DNA from: JAFMPW01 sp041743085
GTDB taxonomy: Bacteria; Bacteroidota; Bacteroidia; Flavobacteriales; Flavobacteriaceae
Reading direction: 5' to 3'
NCBI GenBank assembly: GCA_041743085.1
Contig: JBGTNL010000093.1
Location: 110,173-174,172 of the forward strand
Length of the DNA: 64,000 nt
Part shown: positions 34,234-43,900 of the stretch, one piece after another
Numbering within the stretch: position 1 is the stretch's first letter
How the letters are laid out: each line of letters starts with the position of its first letter
Translations under genes and position numbers: made by a program
The notes under the pieces: model-generated
The model's input: the letters and a program-made list of their open reading frames with translations, nothing else
Database searches by the model: none
What the model was told of the DNA's origin: nothing

Positions 34234-35301
34234 TTATTTCAGGCGTTGTTTGTCTGAAATCCCTAAACGAAATCCCGAAAGTAATTGTATATTGTTATTT
34301 CCTACGATCCTTTCGGCATCCCTTCCAAGGCCAGTCGTGGCCCAGATTCCCCTGGCAACTTTAAATTCAAATCCGGAGGACCATGCAAAAGAAGCATCCG
34401 TGTTTACTTCCGGTTGATCATCAAATTCATCTTTGTTAAGTAAAGGTTTGAAGGTAGCTTCGGCAAAATAGTTAATTGTGGGTTTACCAAGTTTAACGGT
34501 AACCCGGGAACTTATCCCTAATTCACTAAAATATATATTACTTTCTTCCTTAAGGGATCTCGACCATTGTGCCTGACAGCCCAATTGCCCCCAATGTGCC
34601 ATGCGTAAACCACCTGCCAGCCAGATTTTATGACCAATGATTTCCCCTTGTGTAAGCTCCGATCCGCTTAAACGAATACCCCCCGCATAGGCTAGCATGA
34701 GCCAGCTCGCATTCCAGTTTTCTTGGATGAATTCTTCTTTGTATTCCTTTACTGGTTCGGCAAGACATTTCAATTCTTTTTCTTCATCACTTTCACCGGG
34801 CCCAATCGGCGCACATTTTAAAAATGCATTTGTTACTTTGTTCGTAAAAACAGAATCCTGCATCGGGTCTGTTTTATCAAAAAGGACTAAACGGATACCC
34901 CAGCTCAGGTCTGTACTTGTTGAATCCCCCGAGGTGGCAAGCGTGGCGATGGATAACTGCGTATTCTCAAGAATATAACGAAATCGATCGTTCTGATATT
35001 CCTGGAGGGTGACAGGTTCGTTAAAAATATAATTTGGCTTCACTTCGAACCCCAGACCTTGTTTAATTTTGCCATTTGCGTCTATTCCATTGTATATGCT
35101 GGCCACGAATTCCTTTGCGGTGGCAGGTCGTGAAATATTGCTGGGATCTAAGGCCACTACTTCGAGTGCAGGTATCGTGGGAACCGAATAAGTGTTTTGT
35201 ATAATATCTTCAGTGGCTTCCCCAATATTATTTTCTTGGGCCTTTACAAAAAAGATTATTCCCGAAAATAACACAAGAACGATGGTGATTTTAGTTTTCA
35301 T
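34234..35301 (-). CDS. Predicted outer-membrane beta-barrel-like protein, unknown function
   Basis: A 355-residue protein with a clear Sec signal peptide (TKITIVLVLFSGIIFFVKAQ, cleavage after A21). The C-terminal half alternates hydrophobic residues in short strands (WLMLAYAGGIRL, HKIWLAGGLRMAHWGQLG, SSGFEFKVARGIWATTG, NIQLLSGFRLGIS) as in small outer-membrane barrels. I do not recognise the family. It is the last gene of a minus-strand set of four small genes facing the giant-protein operon, and the only one of this locus with an export signal. Confidence 0.75.
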   Translation of the reverse strand: MKTKITIVLVLFSGIIFFVKAQENNIGEATEDIIQNTYSVPTIPALEVVALDPSNISRPATAKEFVASIYNGIDANGKIKQGLGFEVKPNYIFNEPVTLQEYQNDRFRYILENTQLSIATLATSGDSTSTDLSWGIRLVLFDKTDPMQDSVFTNKVTNAFLKCAPIGPGESDEEKELKCLAEPVKEYKEEFIQENWNASWLMLAYAGGIRLSGSELTQGEIIGHKIWLAGGLRMAHWGQLGCQAQWSRSLKEESNIYFSELGISSRVTVKLGKPTINYFAEATFKPLLNKDEFDDQPEVNTDASFAWSSGFEFKVARGIWATTGLGRDAERIVGNNNIQLLSGFRLGISDKQRLK

Positions 35302-35312
35302 AAGTCTTGTAT

Positions 35313-35675
35313 TTACCTAAATGTTACAATTACCAATCTCCTGGCAACGCCTTCATCGTTTACTTTTCCATTTTCCTGCATCAGACCGTTTTCGAGGACC
35401 TTTCCCTCCTGGCTCAATACCACGGATATGCGAAACGTACTTTTTGGCTGTGTACTTCCTATGCCTAGCCAATATGAAAATTTGGTTCCTTTTTCTGCTG
35501 AGAAGTTACCGGAATCTACAATTTGGTCAGTTGATACCCCTTCCAAAAGAACTTCCCATACGTCCGAATCAGGTTTTTGCAGCCATAGTTTATAGGCTAC
35601 ACCGTGTACTGAATTTACTATGATGCTCCAATCAATAGGAGCCGAATTGTTGAGAACTGGATCTTTTTGTGACAT
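35313..35675 (-). CDS. Hypothetical 120-residue beta-rich protein
   Basis: Start ATG at 35675. The sequence (WSIIVNSVHGVAYKLWLQKPDSDV, FSYWLGIGSTQPKSTFRISVVL) suggests a small beta sandwich without signal peptide or membrane helix. It is 11 bases upstream of the outer-membrane protein gene and 6 bases downstream of the 65-residue gene, so the set is co-transcribed. No family recognised. Confidence 0.65.
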   Translation of the reverse strand: MSQKDPVLNNSAPIDWSIIVNSVHGVAYKLWLQKPDSDVWEVLLEGVSTDQIVDSGNFSAEKGTKFSYWLGIGSTQPKSTFRISVVLSQEGKVLENGLMQENGKVNDEGVARRLVIVTFR

Positions 35676-35681
35676 GATTAA

Positions 35682-35879
35682 TTACTTTTTTGGTGTTGAC
35701 GGTTGTTTTAAATGCTCAAAGACGAGGCTAAGTGCTTTGCCAGGTCCCGGTTTGGGAGGGGCTTTAAGGGCAGTAGCGCCAGAATGCCCAATTGCTACTG
35801 TAGTCATGGGGGGAAACGGGATGTCAGGAGCCATTGCTTCCAGTTTGGCCTGTAATTTTTTAGGAAATTTTGTTTTCAT
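35682..35879 (-). CDS. Hypothetical 65-residue protein
   Basis: A small basic protein starting MKTKFPKKLQAKLEAM with a proline-rich centre (PDIPFPPMTT, APPKPGPGK). It is spaced by 6 and 11 bases from its neighbours on the same strand, which is the main reason to accept it as a gene. No family recognised. Confidence 0.55.
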   Translation of the reverse strand: MKTKFPKKLQAKLEAMAPDIPFPPMTTVAIGHSGATALKAPPKPGPGKALSLVFEHLKQPSTPKK

Positions 35880-35890
35880 AATAATATGTT

Positions 35891-36388
35891 TTAGTCTATT
35901 GATGGATATAATTTTTTGGCGTAATGTGCCAAGTCAATAAGTTGTTGTTTTTCGTTTCCCTGCGATAGGGAACGGAGTTTAAAATCATCTGGTGCCGCGG
36001 GTGGGGCTTCTACTTTGTCAAGTACTTTTTCCGCCAGGCGTTTGCCTTTGTCCTCTGCTGTTCTGGCATGGTCTTTTGCTATTTCTTTTTCTTTTTCCGC
36101 TTTCTCTTTTTGAATTTCGGCAATTTCTGCCCTCGTCCGATTCACTTCTTTTCCGAAAATAAAACCCACAGCCGAAAAGAGAATGGCTTCCACCCCGCTA
36201 AAGAGGTAAATAAAACGACCCTATATTCTTTCATCGGCCGTGTTTTCCACTTTGCTCAGTAAAAAGCAGATAAAAACGGCGTATCCTACAAGAATAACCA
36301 TGGCAAAGCCTACCGAAGTTTTTTTAAACCATTGTTCACCTTTCAGGGGGGATTCTGATATATAGGGAGAGACCTTTGTACTATCCAT
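35891..36388 (-). pseudogene. Two-helix membrane protein with coiled coil, interrupted by in-frame TAG
   Basis: From ATG 36388 the frame reads 55 codons with a membrane helix (GFAMVILVGYAVFICFLL, about 28-45), reaches TAG at 36223-36221, and continues in the same frame for 109 codons: a second helix (FIYLFSGVEAILFSAVGFIFG) and then a charged coiled coil (RTRAEIAEIQKEKAEKEKEIAKD) and tail. A GTG at 36193 could restart translation and give a 100-residue protein. The continuity of frame and the sensible two-helix topology show that this was one gene of about 165 codons; the TAG is either a nonsense mutation, a readthrough site or a sequencing error. Confidence 0.65.
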
Positions 36389-36880
36389 GATTACGATATT
36401 TATCAGTTACTCGTTGCATTATTGAAGGTATTTTATTTGAAGTTGGTTAACTCAAAATTAGAAAATTAGTGTCATAAAAATCCTACCCATTCATGGGTAA
36501 TTTTTAAGGCTTAGCATCCCCATGTTTTTAAATCCTCAATCTCCTTAGAATCGGAATATCCCTTTATTTTCAATGCGTTAAAGGGACATTTTTAAATCTG
36601 AAACCGGTTTCAAGAATTTTGGAAACTATAAAAGTCATTGTGCCAGGCACAATGGCGCTTTTCATTTGCAAAGGGGAGCTTTGTAGGGATCAACGCCGGT
36701 AGATCCCTTTTTGGTAAAAATCTGAAACTGGTCTCAAGATTTCACGGAAATATAAAATTCAGAAGTGTTTGAATTTCGTAGCATACTGTTTGTTTTTCGT
36801 ATGAAATTGTTTGATTTATGTCTTTCCCAATAAACAATAATTTCTTAACTTCATCACATTCATCCACTTATACTAAAATC
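36389..36880. other. Intergenic region with dispersed repeats
   Basis: Divergent region between the small-gene operon and iorA. 36595-36757 is occupied by repeat parts A-B-A. The rest is AT-rich and shows no gene. Promoters for both directions should lie here; none is unambiguous. Confidence 0.5.
36595..36757 (+). repeat. Dispersed repeat, copy 2 (A-B followed by a second A)
   Basis: A (36595-36632) with GAAACCGGTTTC, B (36633-36702) with the hairpin AAAAGTCATTGTG / CACAATGGCGCTTTT, then a second A (36719-36757) with GAAACTGGTCTC and GATTTCACGGAAATATAAAA. The second A is closer to copy 1 at 19714 than the first A is. Together with copy 1 it brackets the integrase and giant-gene block. Confidence 0.75.
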
Positions 36881-37345
36881 ATGGCAAATTTTAACCTCAA
36901 AATCAACGGAAAAAACCAACAACTGGAGGTCGATCCTTCTACGCCCATGCTATGGGTACTAAGGGACCACCTTAAATTGGTGGGCACCAAATACGGCTGT
37001 GGTATAGCACAATGCGGTGCCTGCACCATCCATCTTGGCGGTAAGGCGGTGCGTTCCTGCCAATTGCCCGTTTCATCGGTAGGCGATCAGGCGATTACCA
37101 CCATTGAAGGACTTTCGGAAAACGGGGACCACCCGGTTCAAAAAGCCTGGCTGGAACATGACGTTTACCAATGTGGCTATTGTCAGGCGGGTCAGATTAT
37201 GTCGGCCAGCGCATTGTTGAACAGCAATCCGAATCCGGACGATGAACAAATCGAAACAGCTATGAACGGCAATATTTGCCGTTGTGGCACCTACACACGG
37301 ATCAAGAAGGCTATTAAGACGGCCGCGAATGCTGAAAACGTGTAA
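36881..37345 (+). CDS. iorA: 2Fe-2S subunit of a molybdenum hydroxylase (isoquinoline 1-oxidoreductase alpha type)
   Basis: A 154-residue protein from ATG 36881 (MANFNLKINGKNQQLEVD); the frame is open 21 codons further upstream but that part is not family-like. The plant-ferredoxin-type cluster is held by C40, C45, C48 and C60 (GCGIAQCGACTIHLGG) and the second cluster by C98, C101, C133 and C135 (QCGYCQAGQ, ICRCGTYTR). It passes electrons from the molybdenum cofactor subunit encoded 70 bases downstream. No signal peptide: it would be co-exported with the Tat-targeted partner. The substrate cannot be told; the gene name reflects family only. Confidence 0.88.
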   Translation: MANFNLKINGKNQQLEVDPSTPMLWVLRDHLKLVGTKYGCGIAQCGACTIHLGGKAVRSCQLPVSSVGDQAITTIEGLSENGDHPVQKAWLEHDVYQCGYCQAGQIMSASALLNSNPNPDDEQIETAMNGNICRCGTYTRIKKAIKTAANAENV

Positions 37346-37414
37346 TTTGCAACAGGAGTTTCCAGAACGATAATCACTACAATAAATTTCAAGGCACATA
37401 TAAAAAAACAGAAA

Positions 37415-39664
37415 ATGACACTGATAAAAACAACATACGGCAGACGCTCTTTTTTAAAAAGTACTGCCCTGGCCGGCGGCGGAATGATGCTCGGTTTTAG
37501 TTGGCTTGCTTCCTGCAAACCCACACCCGAGCAGGTGGTGAATATGCCCAAGGAATGGTTCAAGATCAACGGCTTCTTAAAAATCGGCGAGAATGGGATG
37601 GTCACCATTATGTCTCCCAACCCCGAAATCGGCCAGAATGTAAAGACTTCCATGCCCATGCTCGTTGCGGAAGAGCTCGATATAGACTGGAAAAATGTCT
37701 TTGTCGAACAGGCACCCCTTAACACGGCAATTTTCACACGTCAATTGGCAGGCGGCAGCCAGTCGATCCGCCAGGGCTGGGAGGGACTTCGTATGGCAGG
37801 CGCAACGGCACGACGGATGCTGCAAGAGGCCGCCGCCCAGGCCTGGGAGGTGCCCGTAGCCGAGATAACCACTGCAGAAGGGGTTTTGAGCCACAAGGAG
37901 AGTGGCAAGTCGGCCGGCTATGGGGAAATGGCCTCAGCAGCAGCCAAAATTACCGTGCCCAAAGAAGTGGAACTCAAGGACCCAAAAGACTTCAAAATAA
38001 TCGGCACCTCCCGAAAGAATGTGGACGGCCTAAAAATTGTCACCGGACAGCCGCTGTTTGGATTGGACTACCAGCGCGAAGGAATGCTGATTGCCATGAT
38101 AGTACATCCGCCCGCTTTCGGAATGAAACTTAAATCCTTTGACGGCTCCGCTGCCAGAAAGATGCCCGGAATAAAGGATATTTTCACGATTAAAACCTTT
38201 AACGAAGACTATGAAAAAAGCGCTTTTGATACCAGTGCTTTCACCGAGCTCGCTGTTGTCGTTGGCAATTCTACCTGGGAGACAATGAATGCCAAAAAAG
38301 CACTGAAAACAGAGTGGGAACTGGCGCCTGAAATTCAAAATGAGATGCAGATTTTTGGTCGGACGCTAACTGTAAACCACCCTGCAGGCCTGGAAGATAC
38401 CAGGGTTCACAGGGAACAAATGACCGATATGGGTGCAAGTAACTCAAAGATGGTCCGTAAGGATGGGAACCCGGAGGCCGCTTTCAGGCGCGCCGCAAAA
38501 GTTATTGAACGTACCTATTCCTGCCCGTTTCTGGCCCACAACACCATGGAGCCGATGAATTTCTTTGCCCATGTTACCGCTGACAAGGCCGAGTTAATAG
38601 GACCTACGCAGACACCGGAGATCATGGAAAGAAGTGTAGCAGAACGGCTCGGGATGTCGCTGGAGCAGGTAGATATCCGGATGACACGCCAGGGTGGTGG
38701 CTTTGGCCGACGCCTTTACGGCCATTTTCTTACTGAGGCGGCTGCCATTTCACAAAAAATGAAGGCGCCCATTAAACTGGTCTATACCCGGGAGGATGAT
38801 ATGACCCACGGTACGTACCGCCCGTCTTACCACGCGCTCTACCGTGCCGCCCTGGACGCGGATAACAACCTTATAGGCTTCCATGTTCGCAGCGGAGGCA
38901 TCCCCGAAAGTCCGCTGGCCGCAAACCGTTTCCCTGCCGGCGCCCTGGATAATTATCTCGCGGAGGAATGGACCATTGATTCCAATATTACCGTAGGGGC
39001 CTTCCGGGCGCCAAGGTCCAACTTCATTGCCGGGGCCGAACAATCGTTCCTGGATGAGGTGGCAGAGGCCGCTGGCAAAGATCCCATTGAGTTCCGCCTC
39101 GAATTATTGAAGCGTGCCCAGAAGGATCCCGTGGGTGAGGAAAATGATTATGAAGCCGACCGTTATGCCGGGGTGCTAGAGCTGGTAAAGGAAAAATCAG
39201 GTTGGGGCGAAGATCAACCTAACGTACACCGGGGGGTTTCTGCTTACTTCTGCCACAACAGCTATGTAGCGCAAGTGTTGGATATGGTCATGGAGAATGA
39301 CAAACCCATTGTACAAAAAGTTTATTGTGCCATCGACTGCGGTATTGTGGTGAATCCCGATGCTGCAACGAACCTGGCTGAAGGCGGTGTAGTAGATGGC
39401 ATCGGCCATGCCATGTACAGCGCCCTGACTTTCAAAGACGGTGTGCCCGAACAAAACAATTTTGACAAATACCGACTCATCAGATATAGCGAAGCACCAA
39501 AATCAATTGAAGTACATTTCGTAGAAAACGGGATAGATCCTACAGGGCTCGGCGAACCGCCGTTCCCCCCAATAATGGGAGCTCTCGCCAATGCTTTATA
39601 TAAGGCAACAGGCCAACGGCATTACCATCAACCTTTCGTATCTGAGAGACAGGTGGTAGGGTAG
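37415..39664 (+). CDS. iorB: Molybdopterin-binding subunit of a molybdenum hydroxylase (isoquinoline 1-oxidoreductase beta type)
   Basis: A 749-residue protein. A twin-arginine signal YGRRSFLKS with R10-R11 precedes a hydrophobic stretch that ends in LASC, so Cys34 may be a lipidation site, giving a Tat-exported lipoprotein. Molybdopterin domain segments include QLAGGSQSIRQGW, TRQGGGFGRR, GAFRAPRSNF and GEPPFPPIMGALANAL. Fused-subunit size and the neighbouring two-cluster iron-sulfur protein match IorB/aldehyde dehydrogenase-type enzymes. No cofactor maturation gene (XdhC/CoxF type, MoCo cytidylyltransferase) nor an obvious cytochrome partner is adjacent. Confidence 0.88.
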   Translation: MTLIKTTYGRRSFLKSTALAGGGMMLGFSWLASCKPTPEQVVNMPKEWFKINGFLKIGENGMVTIMSPNPEIGQNVKTSMPMLVAEELDIDWKNVFVEQAPLNTAIFTRQLAGGSQSIRQGWEGLRMAGATARRMLQEAAAQAWEVPVAEITTAEGVLSHKESGKSAGYGEMASAAAKITVPKEVELKDPKDFKIIGTSRKNVDGLKIVTGQPLFGLDYQREGMLIAMIVHPPAFGMKLKSFDGSAARKMPGIKDIFTIKTFNEDYEKSAFDTSAFTELAVVVGNSTWETMNAKKALKTEWELAPEIQNEMQIFGRTLTVNHPAGLEDTRVHREQMTDMGASNSKMVRKDGNPEAAFRRAAKVIERTYSCPFLAHNTMEPMNFFAHVTADKAELIGPTQTPEIMERSVAERLGMSLEQVDIRMTRQGGGFGRRLYGHFLTEAAAISQKMKAPIKLVYTREDDMTHGTYRPSYHALYRAALDADNNLIGFHVRSGGIPESPLAANRFPAGALDNYLAEEWTIDSNITVGAFRAPRSNFIAGAEQSFLDEVAEAAGKDPIEFRLELLKRAQKDPVGEENDYEADRYAGVLELVKEKSGWGEDQPNVHRGVSAYFCHNSYVAQVLDMVMENDKPIVQKVYCAIDCGIVVNPDAATNLAEGGVVDGIGHAMYSALTFKDGVPEQNNFDKYRLIRYSEAPKSIEVHFVENGIDPTGLGEPPFPPIMGALANALYKATGQRHYHQPFVSERQVVG

Positions 39665-40274
39665 CCGAAATGGATAAAGCCTGGAAGGTAGTAGTTTCTA
39701 TCGCTTTATTATCTTGAGATCCACTCATATAAAAGTAATGCTCATCAACAAGGCTGTCGGGAACGGCCAGGCCAAATCCTGCCGCCAAACCATTATGGTG
39801 GCATAGGCCCCCGAATCAAAATGGTGTGGCCATACTCTTGTTTCCGTGTTGAGCTCGCTGCTTTTTAAAAACTTCGCCATAGCCAATTGTGCCAATGCTC
39901 TTAAGTGCATTAATCTAAGTAATTGCCCTATGGCTCTGCCTTGAGCCTGCCTGCCGCAGGCAGGGATAGTCGCCCGCCAGAGGCGGGTAAACTTTCAAGA
40001 AATTTTTTATTTCCTTTAAGTGCTGCGAATCGGATAATTTGAAACTAAAATCGTTATTAATATAATATGGAAATGTATAATGAAAAGAGTAATTATAAGT
40101 CGTGTTAAAACGGCCTTTAGAAAAAATTTCAGCCAACCAAAGCAGTGCTTCGGCATGAGTGTTGCCTTTTAATGAAAATGTAGCGGAATTATTTTTTGAG
40201 TTCTTGCGCTGGGCAAAGTCTTTATAATCCAATAAAAGGGTGTCACCTTCGCTGTTTAACGGACGGCAATGCAC
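39665..40274 (-). pseudogene. Decayed gene of unknown family, loaded with palindromes
   Basis: Three minus-strand pieces in two frames join into one recognisable coding history: 40274-39915 (FAQRKNSKNNSATFSLKGN, KEIKNFLKVYP), then a frame-shifted piece (KSSELNTETRVWPHHFDSGAYAT, about 39880-39795), then back to the first frame (GFGLAVPDSLVDEHYFYMSGS, 39785-39665). At least one stop and two frameshifts separate them. The WPHHFD and DSLVDEHYFYMSG motifs look like a conserved flavobacterial protein whose name I do not know. Two palindromes lie inside the reading frame. The downstream end abuts iorB, so truncation is likely. Confidence 0.55.
39946..39987. repeat. Two adjacent REP-like palindromes
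   Basis: CCTGCCTGCCGCAGGCAGG (39946-39964) and CCCGCCAGAGGCGGG (39973-39987) form two neighbouring hairpins. The first is related to the hairpin between ftsQ and ftsA at 15152-15171. Both sit inside a former coding frame, without breaking it by themselves. Confidence 0.75.
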
Positions 40275-40938
40275 CCTTCCTCATAGGATCGGGGAAAGAA
40301 TCCATATTCTTTCTAAGTAAGGAGCGGATAAGGGCCTTCAGAATCCTTCTTACCTAATGATTCAATTCAACCCAGGCATTGAATTTCTTATAGTCTTTCT
40401 ACAAGAATTTCAGAAGTTCTGGCGATATACGGATACTAAATATGATGATATCAACAATCTTCGCAGGTAAATTCTTACTTATCAAATGCTGCTTCCGGCC
40501 TTCTATTTTGTGATATAATAAGCACTGTGCATTTAAACGGAAAAACAGATTACTTTATCTGAATTCATGCCCGCTATTACAACTTTAGAAAGCAGTTTTA
40601 TATCTTTAATAGTCATATTTTTTCTACAAAGAAGTGCCTCTTCTTACATTTACTTAACGTCTATACTGTATAGGCTGTAATCCCCATAGTTATTGACAAT
40701 CAAGAGATATCCCCAAGCAATTGGCAGGCTCGTTGCGCCCTGTTGAGAACGATATTTTAATCGTTTACGCACCAATGTGGTTTTACATTATATGTGCCAT
40801 GCTGTTGCTTTATTAACTCACGAATTGGTAGTTCGGTCTTTTTGTCAATCGCTTTTATTCTGTAACATCAATAGTCTCCCATTGGTGGGTGCAGCCGGTA
40901 ATCTTTAACAAGCATAACCTGGTATTATTAAAAAAATC
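40275..40938. other. Gene-free region upstream of the giant secreted protein
   Basis: No gene is supported. A 38-codon plus-strand frame at about 40357-40473 (MIQFNPGIEFLIV) has no recognisable features. The stretch looks like degraded DNA with several near-frames; the promoter of the downstream gene should lie in the last 150 bases. Confidence 0.45.
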
Positions 40939-43900
40939 ATGAAAAAACGTGCGCTACTGTCCTGCCTTTTTATTTTACCTCTGATTATTTTTGCACAGAC
41001 GTTCTGTGCCCCTATTAGTACCCTGGATTGTAATGGGATGGTGGTTTCGCTGCCACTTACATTGGATTTTTCGGGAGCGGTGCCCAATACGCTAGTTGAA
41101 AAGAATGGAATTGGAACTGGTTTTACTGCCGTGTTGGACCATTCGGAACTGAGAAGGAGCAGTGATCTTCCTATCTCAAATCCTGATGTGAATGGCTTTG
41201 AACCATTGCTCCTAACATTAGGCGAGGGTACTTTAAAAATACGGTCACAGGCGGGCATCGCATATTTGGATCCCCCGGCCAGTAGCAATAATAATAATCA
41301 GGTAAATAGCCTGGGGGTAGGGCTTGATAATATTACCGGACCTTTGACAATTGAAACCACCATGTTAGCGATCAACACTGGTGGGGGTGCAGCGCAGGCA
41401 GGGATCTGGTTCGGTTTTGATGAGGACAACTTTGTAAAACTTAACGTTATAGATGATCATGTAGAAATGCGCAGGGAGGTTGGCGGACTCTCAGCAAGTG
41501 GTAGCGGGTCCACGGATCAGATTCAGGTAAATAATTTAGGCGTTAGAAGCCAGAATGTTAGTTTAAGATTGGTTGTTGATCCCGGAGCCATGACCATGTC
41601 AGGTTTCTATTCAATAAATGGGGGTGCTTTTATTAGGCTCGCGAAAATAGGACTGGACCGTTTAGTTTTGCCACCGGAATACCTGGCGGGCAGAACTCTG
41701 AATGTGGTCAATTCTGGGATAAGTTTTGCGGGCATCTATGCAACCAATCGAAATGGCACACAGTTTACAGCTTCTTTTGAAGATTTCTCGGTAACAGGGC
41801 AGCCGTCTGAGCGGGCGCTTAGTTTTGATGTGTCCGAACTTAACTTTTTAACTGAGGAGAATACGGTGATAGCTGGTCAGTCGGCCATATTAGCTGCCAG
41901 TTCCGGAAATCCAACTGTAATTTTTTCAGACGATCCCGATGCCGGCGAGTGGCTCAGCTTCCCTGCAACAAATGTACCTGGTGAAATAGCTTTCGCTATC
42001 AAAGCCGGGGTATCGCCGGGAACTTACTCAACCACCGTATTTGCGGTAGATGAACCTGATCTGGGTTATACCAATGCCGGGATCACCATTAATCTTGAAA
42101 TCACCGCGGCCGCGAACGACTTTTCGGCCAATATTAATTTTTCCAATGCCTCAACAGTGCCCCCTGCAGGATACGGACTCGATTCGGGACTGGGTTACGG
42201 GGATCGTGGAAATGGATTTAAATATGGTTGGGTTGCAGCTAACGGCTTTAATCCCCTGGACCTTTCCGCGAATGCACGAAATAGAAGGAATGGATCCGTT
42301 GGCGTACTTCAAAATACGCTTATTCATATGCAATATGCGGATACCGGAGGCAGTACCGGGAATGCTACGGAGGGTATTTGGGAAATGGAATTGCCCAATG
42401 GAACATATAATGTAAGGGTAGGTGTTGGAGATCCGATCGTAGATGACCCGGGGACCGAACCTAATCACAGTATCAATGTAGAAGGCGTTACTCTTATTAA
42501 TAAATATAAGCCCGTAGGGACATCCGGTGATCCCGGTCGGTTTACCGCTGCCAGTACAACGGTAACGGTTTCCGATGGAAAATTAACCATAGAAGCGGCA
42601 GGTGGGTTCAATACGAAAATTAACTATGTGGAGATTTCCGGTTCCACGGTGGTTCAGCCTCCCAAAGTTGTCGGGGTAATTCCCTTTGATGGCGCCACTG
42701 ATATTTCTGTCACTCCAACCATATCAGCTAACGATCTTTTTCTTCCCAACAAGGATGAAAATGGGATTTCAGGTGTAAACAATAACACAATTACAAATTC
42801 CACGGTAAAACTCTACAGGCAGGGAAGTGCGGTTCAGGTAGGTGCTACCGTTAACGGAACAGGTGGGGGTGATGCTATTATTCTGGTTCCCAATCTGCCC
42901 CTGGAAGCAAATACGGCTTATGTTTTTGAAATTAGTGGGGTTGAAGATACGGCAGGGGTACCCTTTGATTTTTTCACCTCCGGTTTCACAACAAGAAATG
43001 TAAGTACCGAAGGAGCTACCGATCTGGATAACGTTTCCTTTGTCAACACCGGCAGTGTGGCGACCGGTGTAAAATATTCCTCTTTGGCCATTGGTCCGGA
43101 CCATAAATTATACGGACTGTCCATAGGAGGGGATATCCGTAGATGGGATATCAATTCGGATGGAACTCTCGTTAACGAAGCAACGCTTACCTCATGGAAA
43201 TCTGCCTACGGGAACAGGACTTCGGTTGGCCTGGTTTTTGATCCGGCCGCCACTGCCGGGAACCTGATCGCTTATGTTTCCCATGATTCAGGAGGATTGA
43301 GCGATGCCCCCGCATGGGACGGTAAAATTTCCAGGTTAACGGGCGCCAATCTTGAAAGAGAAGATCTGGTGGTAACAAACTTACCCAGATCAAAAAGAGA
43401 TCATCTGACCAACAGCCTGGTATTTAAGCCCGGGGAACCTAATGTAATTTATTTCAATCAGGGTAGCAACAGTGCAGCAGGGGCGCCAGACAATGCATGG
43501 GGCAATCGAAAAGAACGTTTGCTTTCAGCTGCCACCCTACGACTCGATCTGGATAAGCTTCCAAAAGCGCAGTGGCCGTTAAATGCCAAAACCACTATGG
43601 ATCCCATAGCAATAAATAATGTAAATATTAATTCCCCTACATTAATTTCCACCACAGGTACCTTTACGGAGGAGGGGCAAACGTTGCCAGATGAAGGCAC
43701 CTATAACCCGTACTATGTAAACGCCCCACTAACGCTTTTCGCCACCGGGGTGCGAAATGCATATGATCTTTTGTGGCATACCAACGGCCAGCTTTATATT
43801 CCCGCGAACGGTACAGCCGGAGGTAGTAATGCGCCGGCATCTGTTAACGGTACAAGAAGACCGGACGGGACCTTTTATAATCATAGTAATCCTTCTAAAT

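Noticed and set aside
19076..36388. Amber codon reassignment
   Set aside because: Intact housekeeping genes in the window, such as murE, ftsW and yqeY, end with TAG, so TAG is a normal stop here.
43187..43393. Minus-strand frames inside the giant secreted protein gene and other large genes
   Set aside because: They are antisense shadows of strongly coding frames with no independent support.
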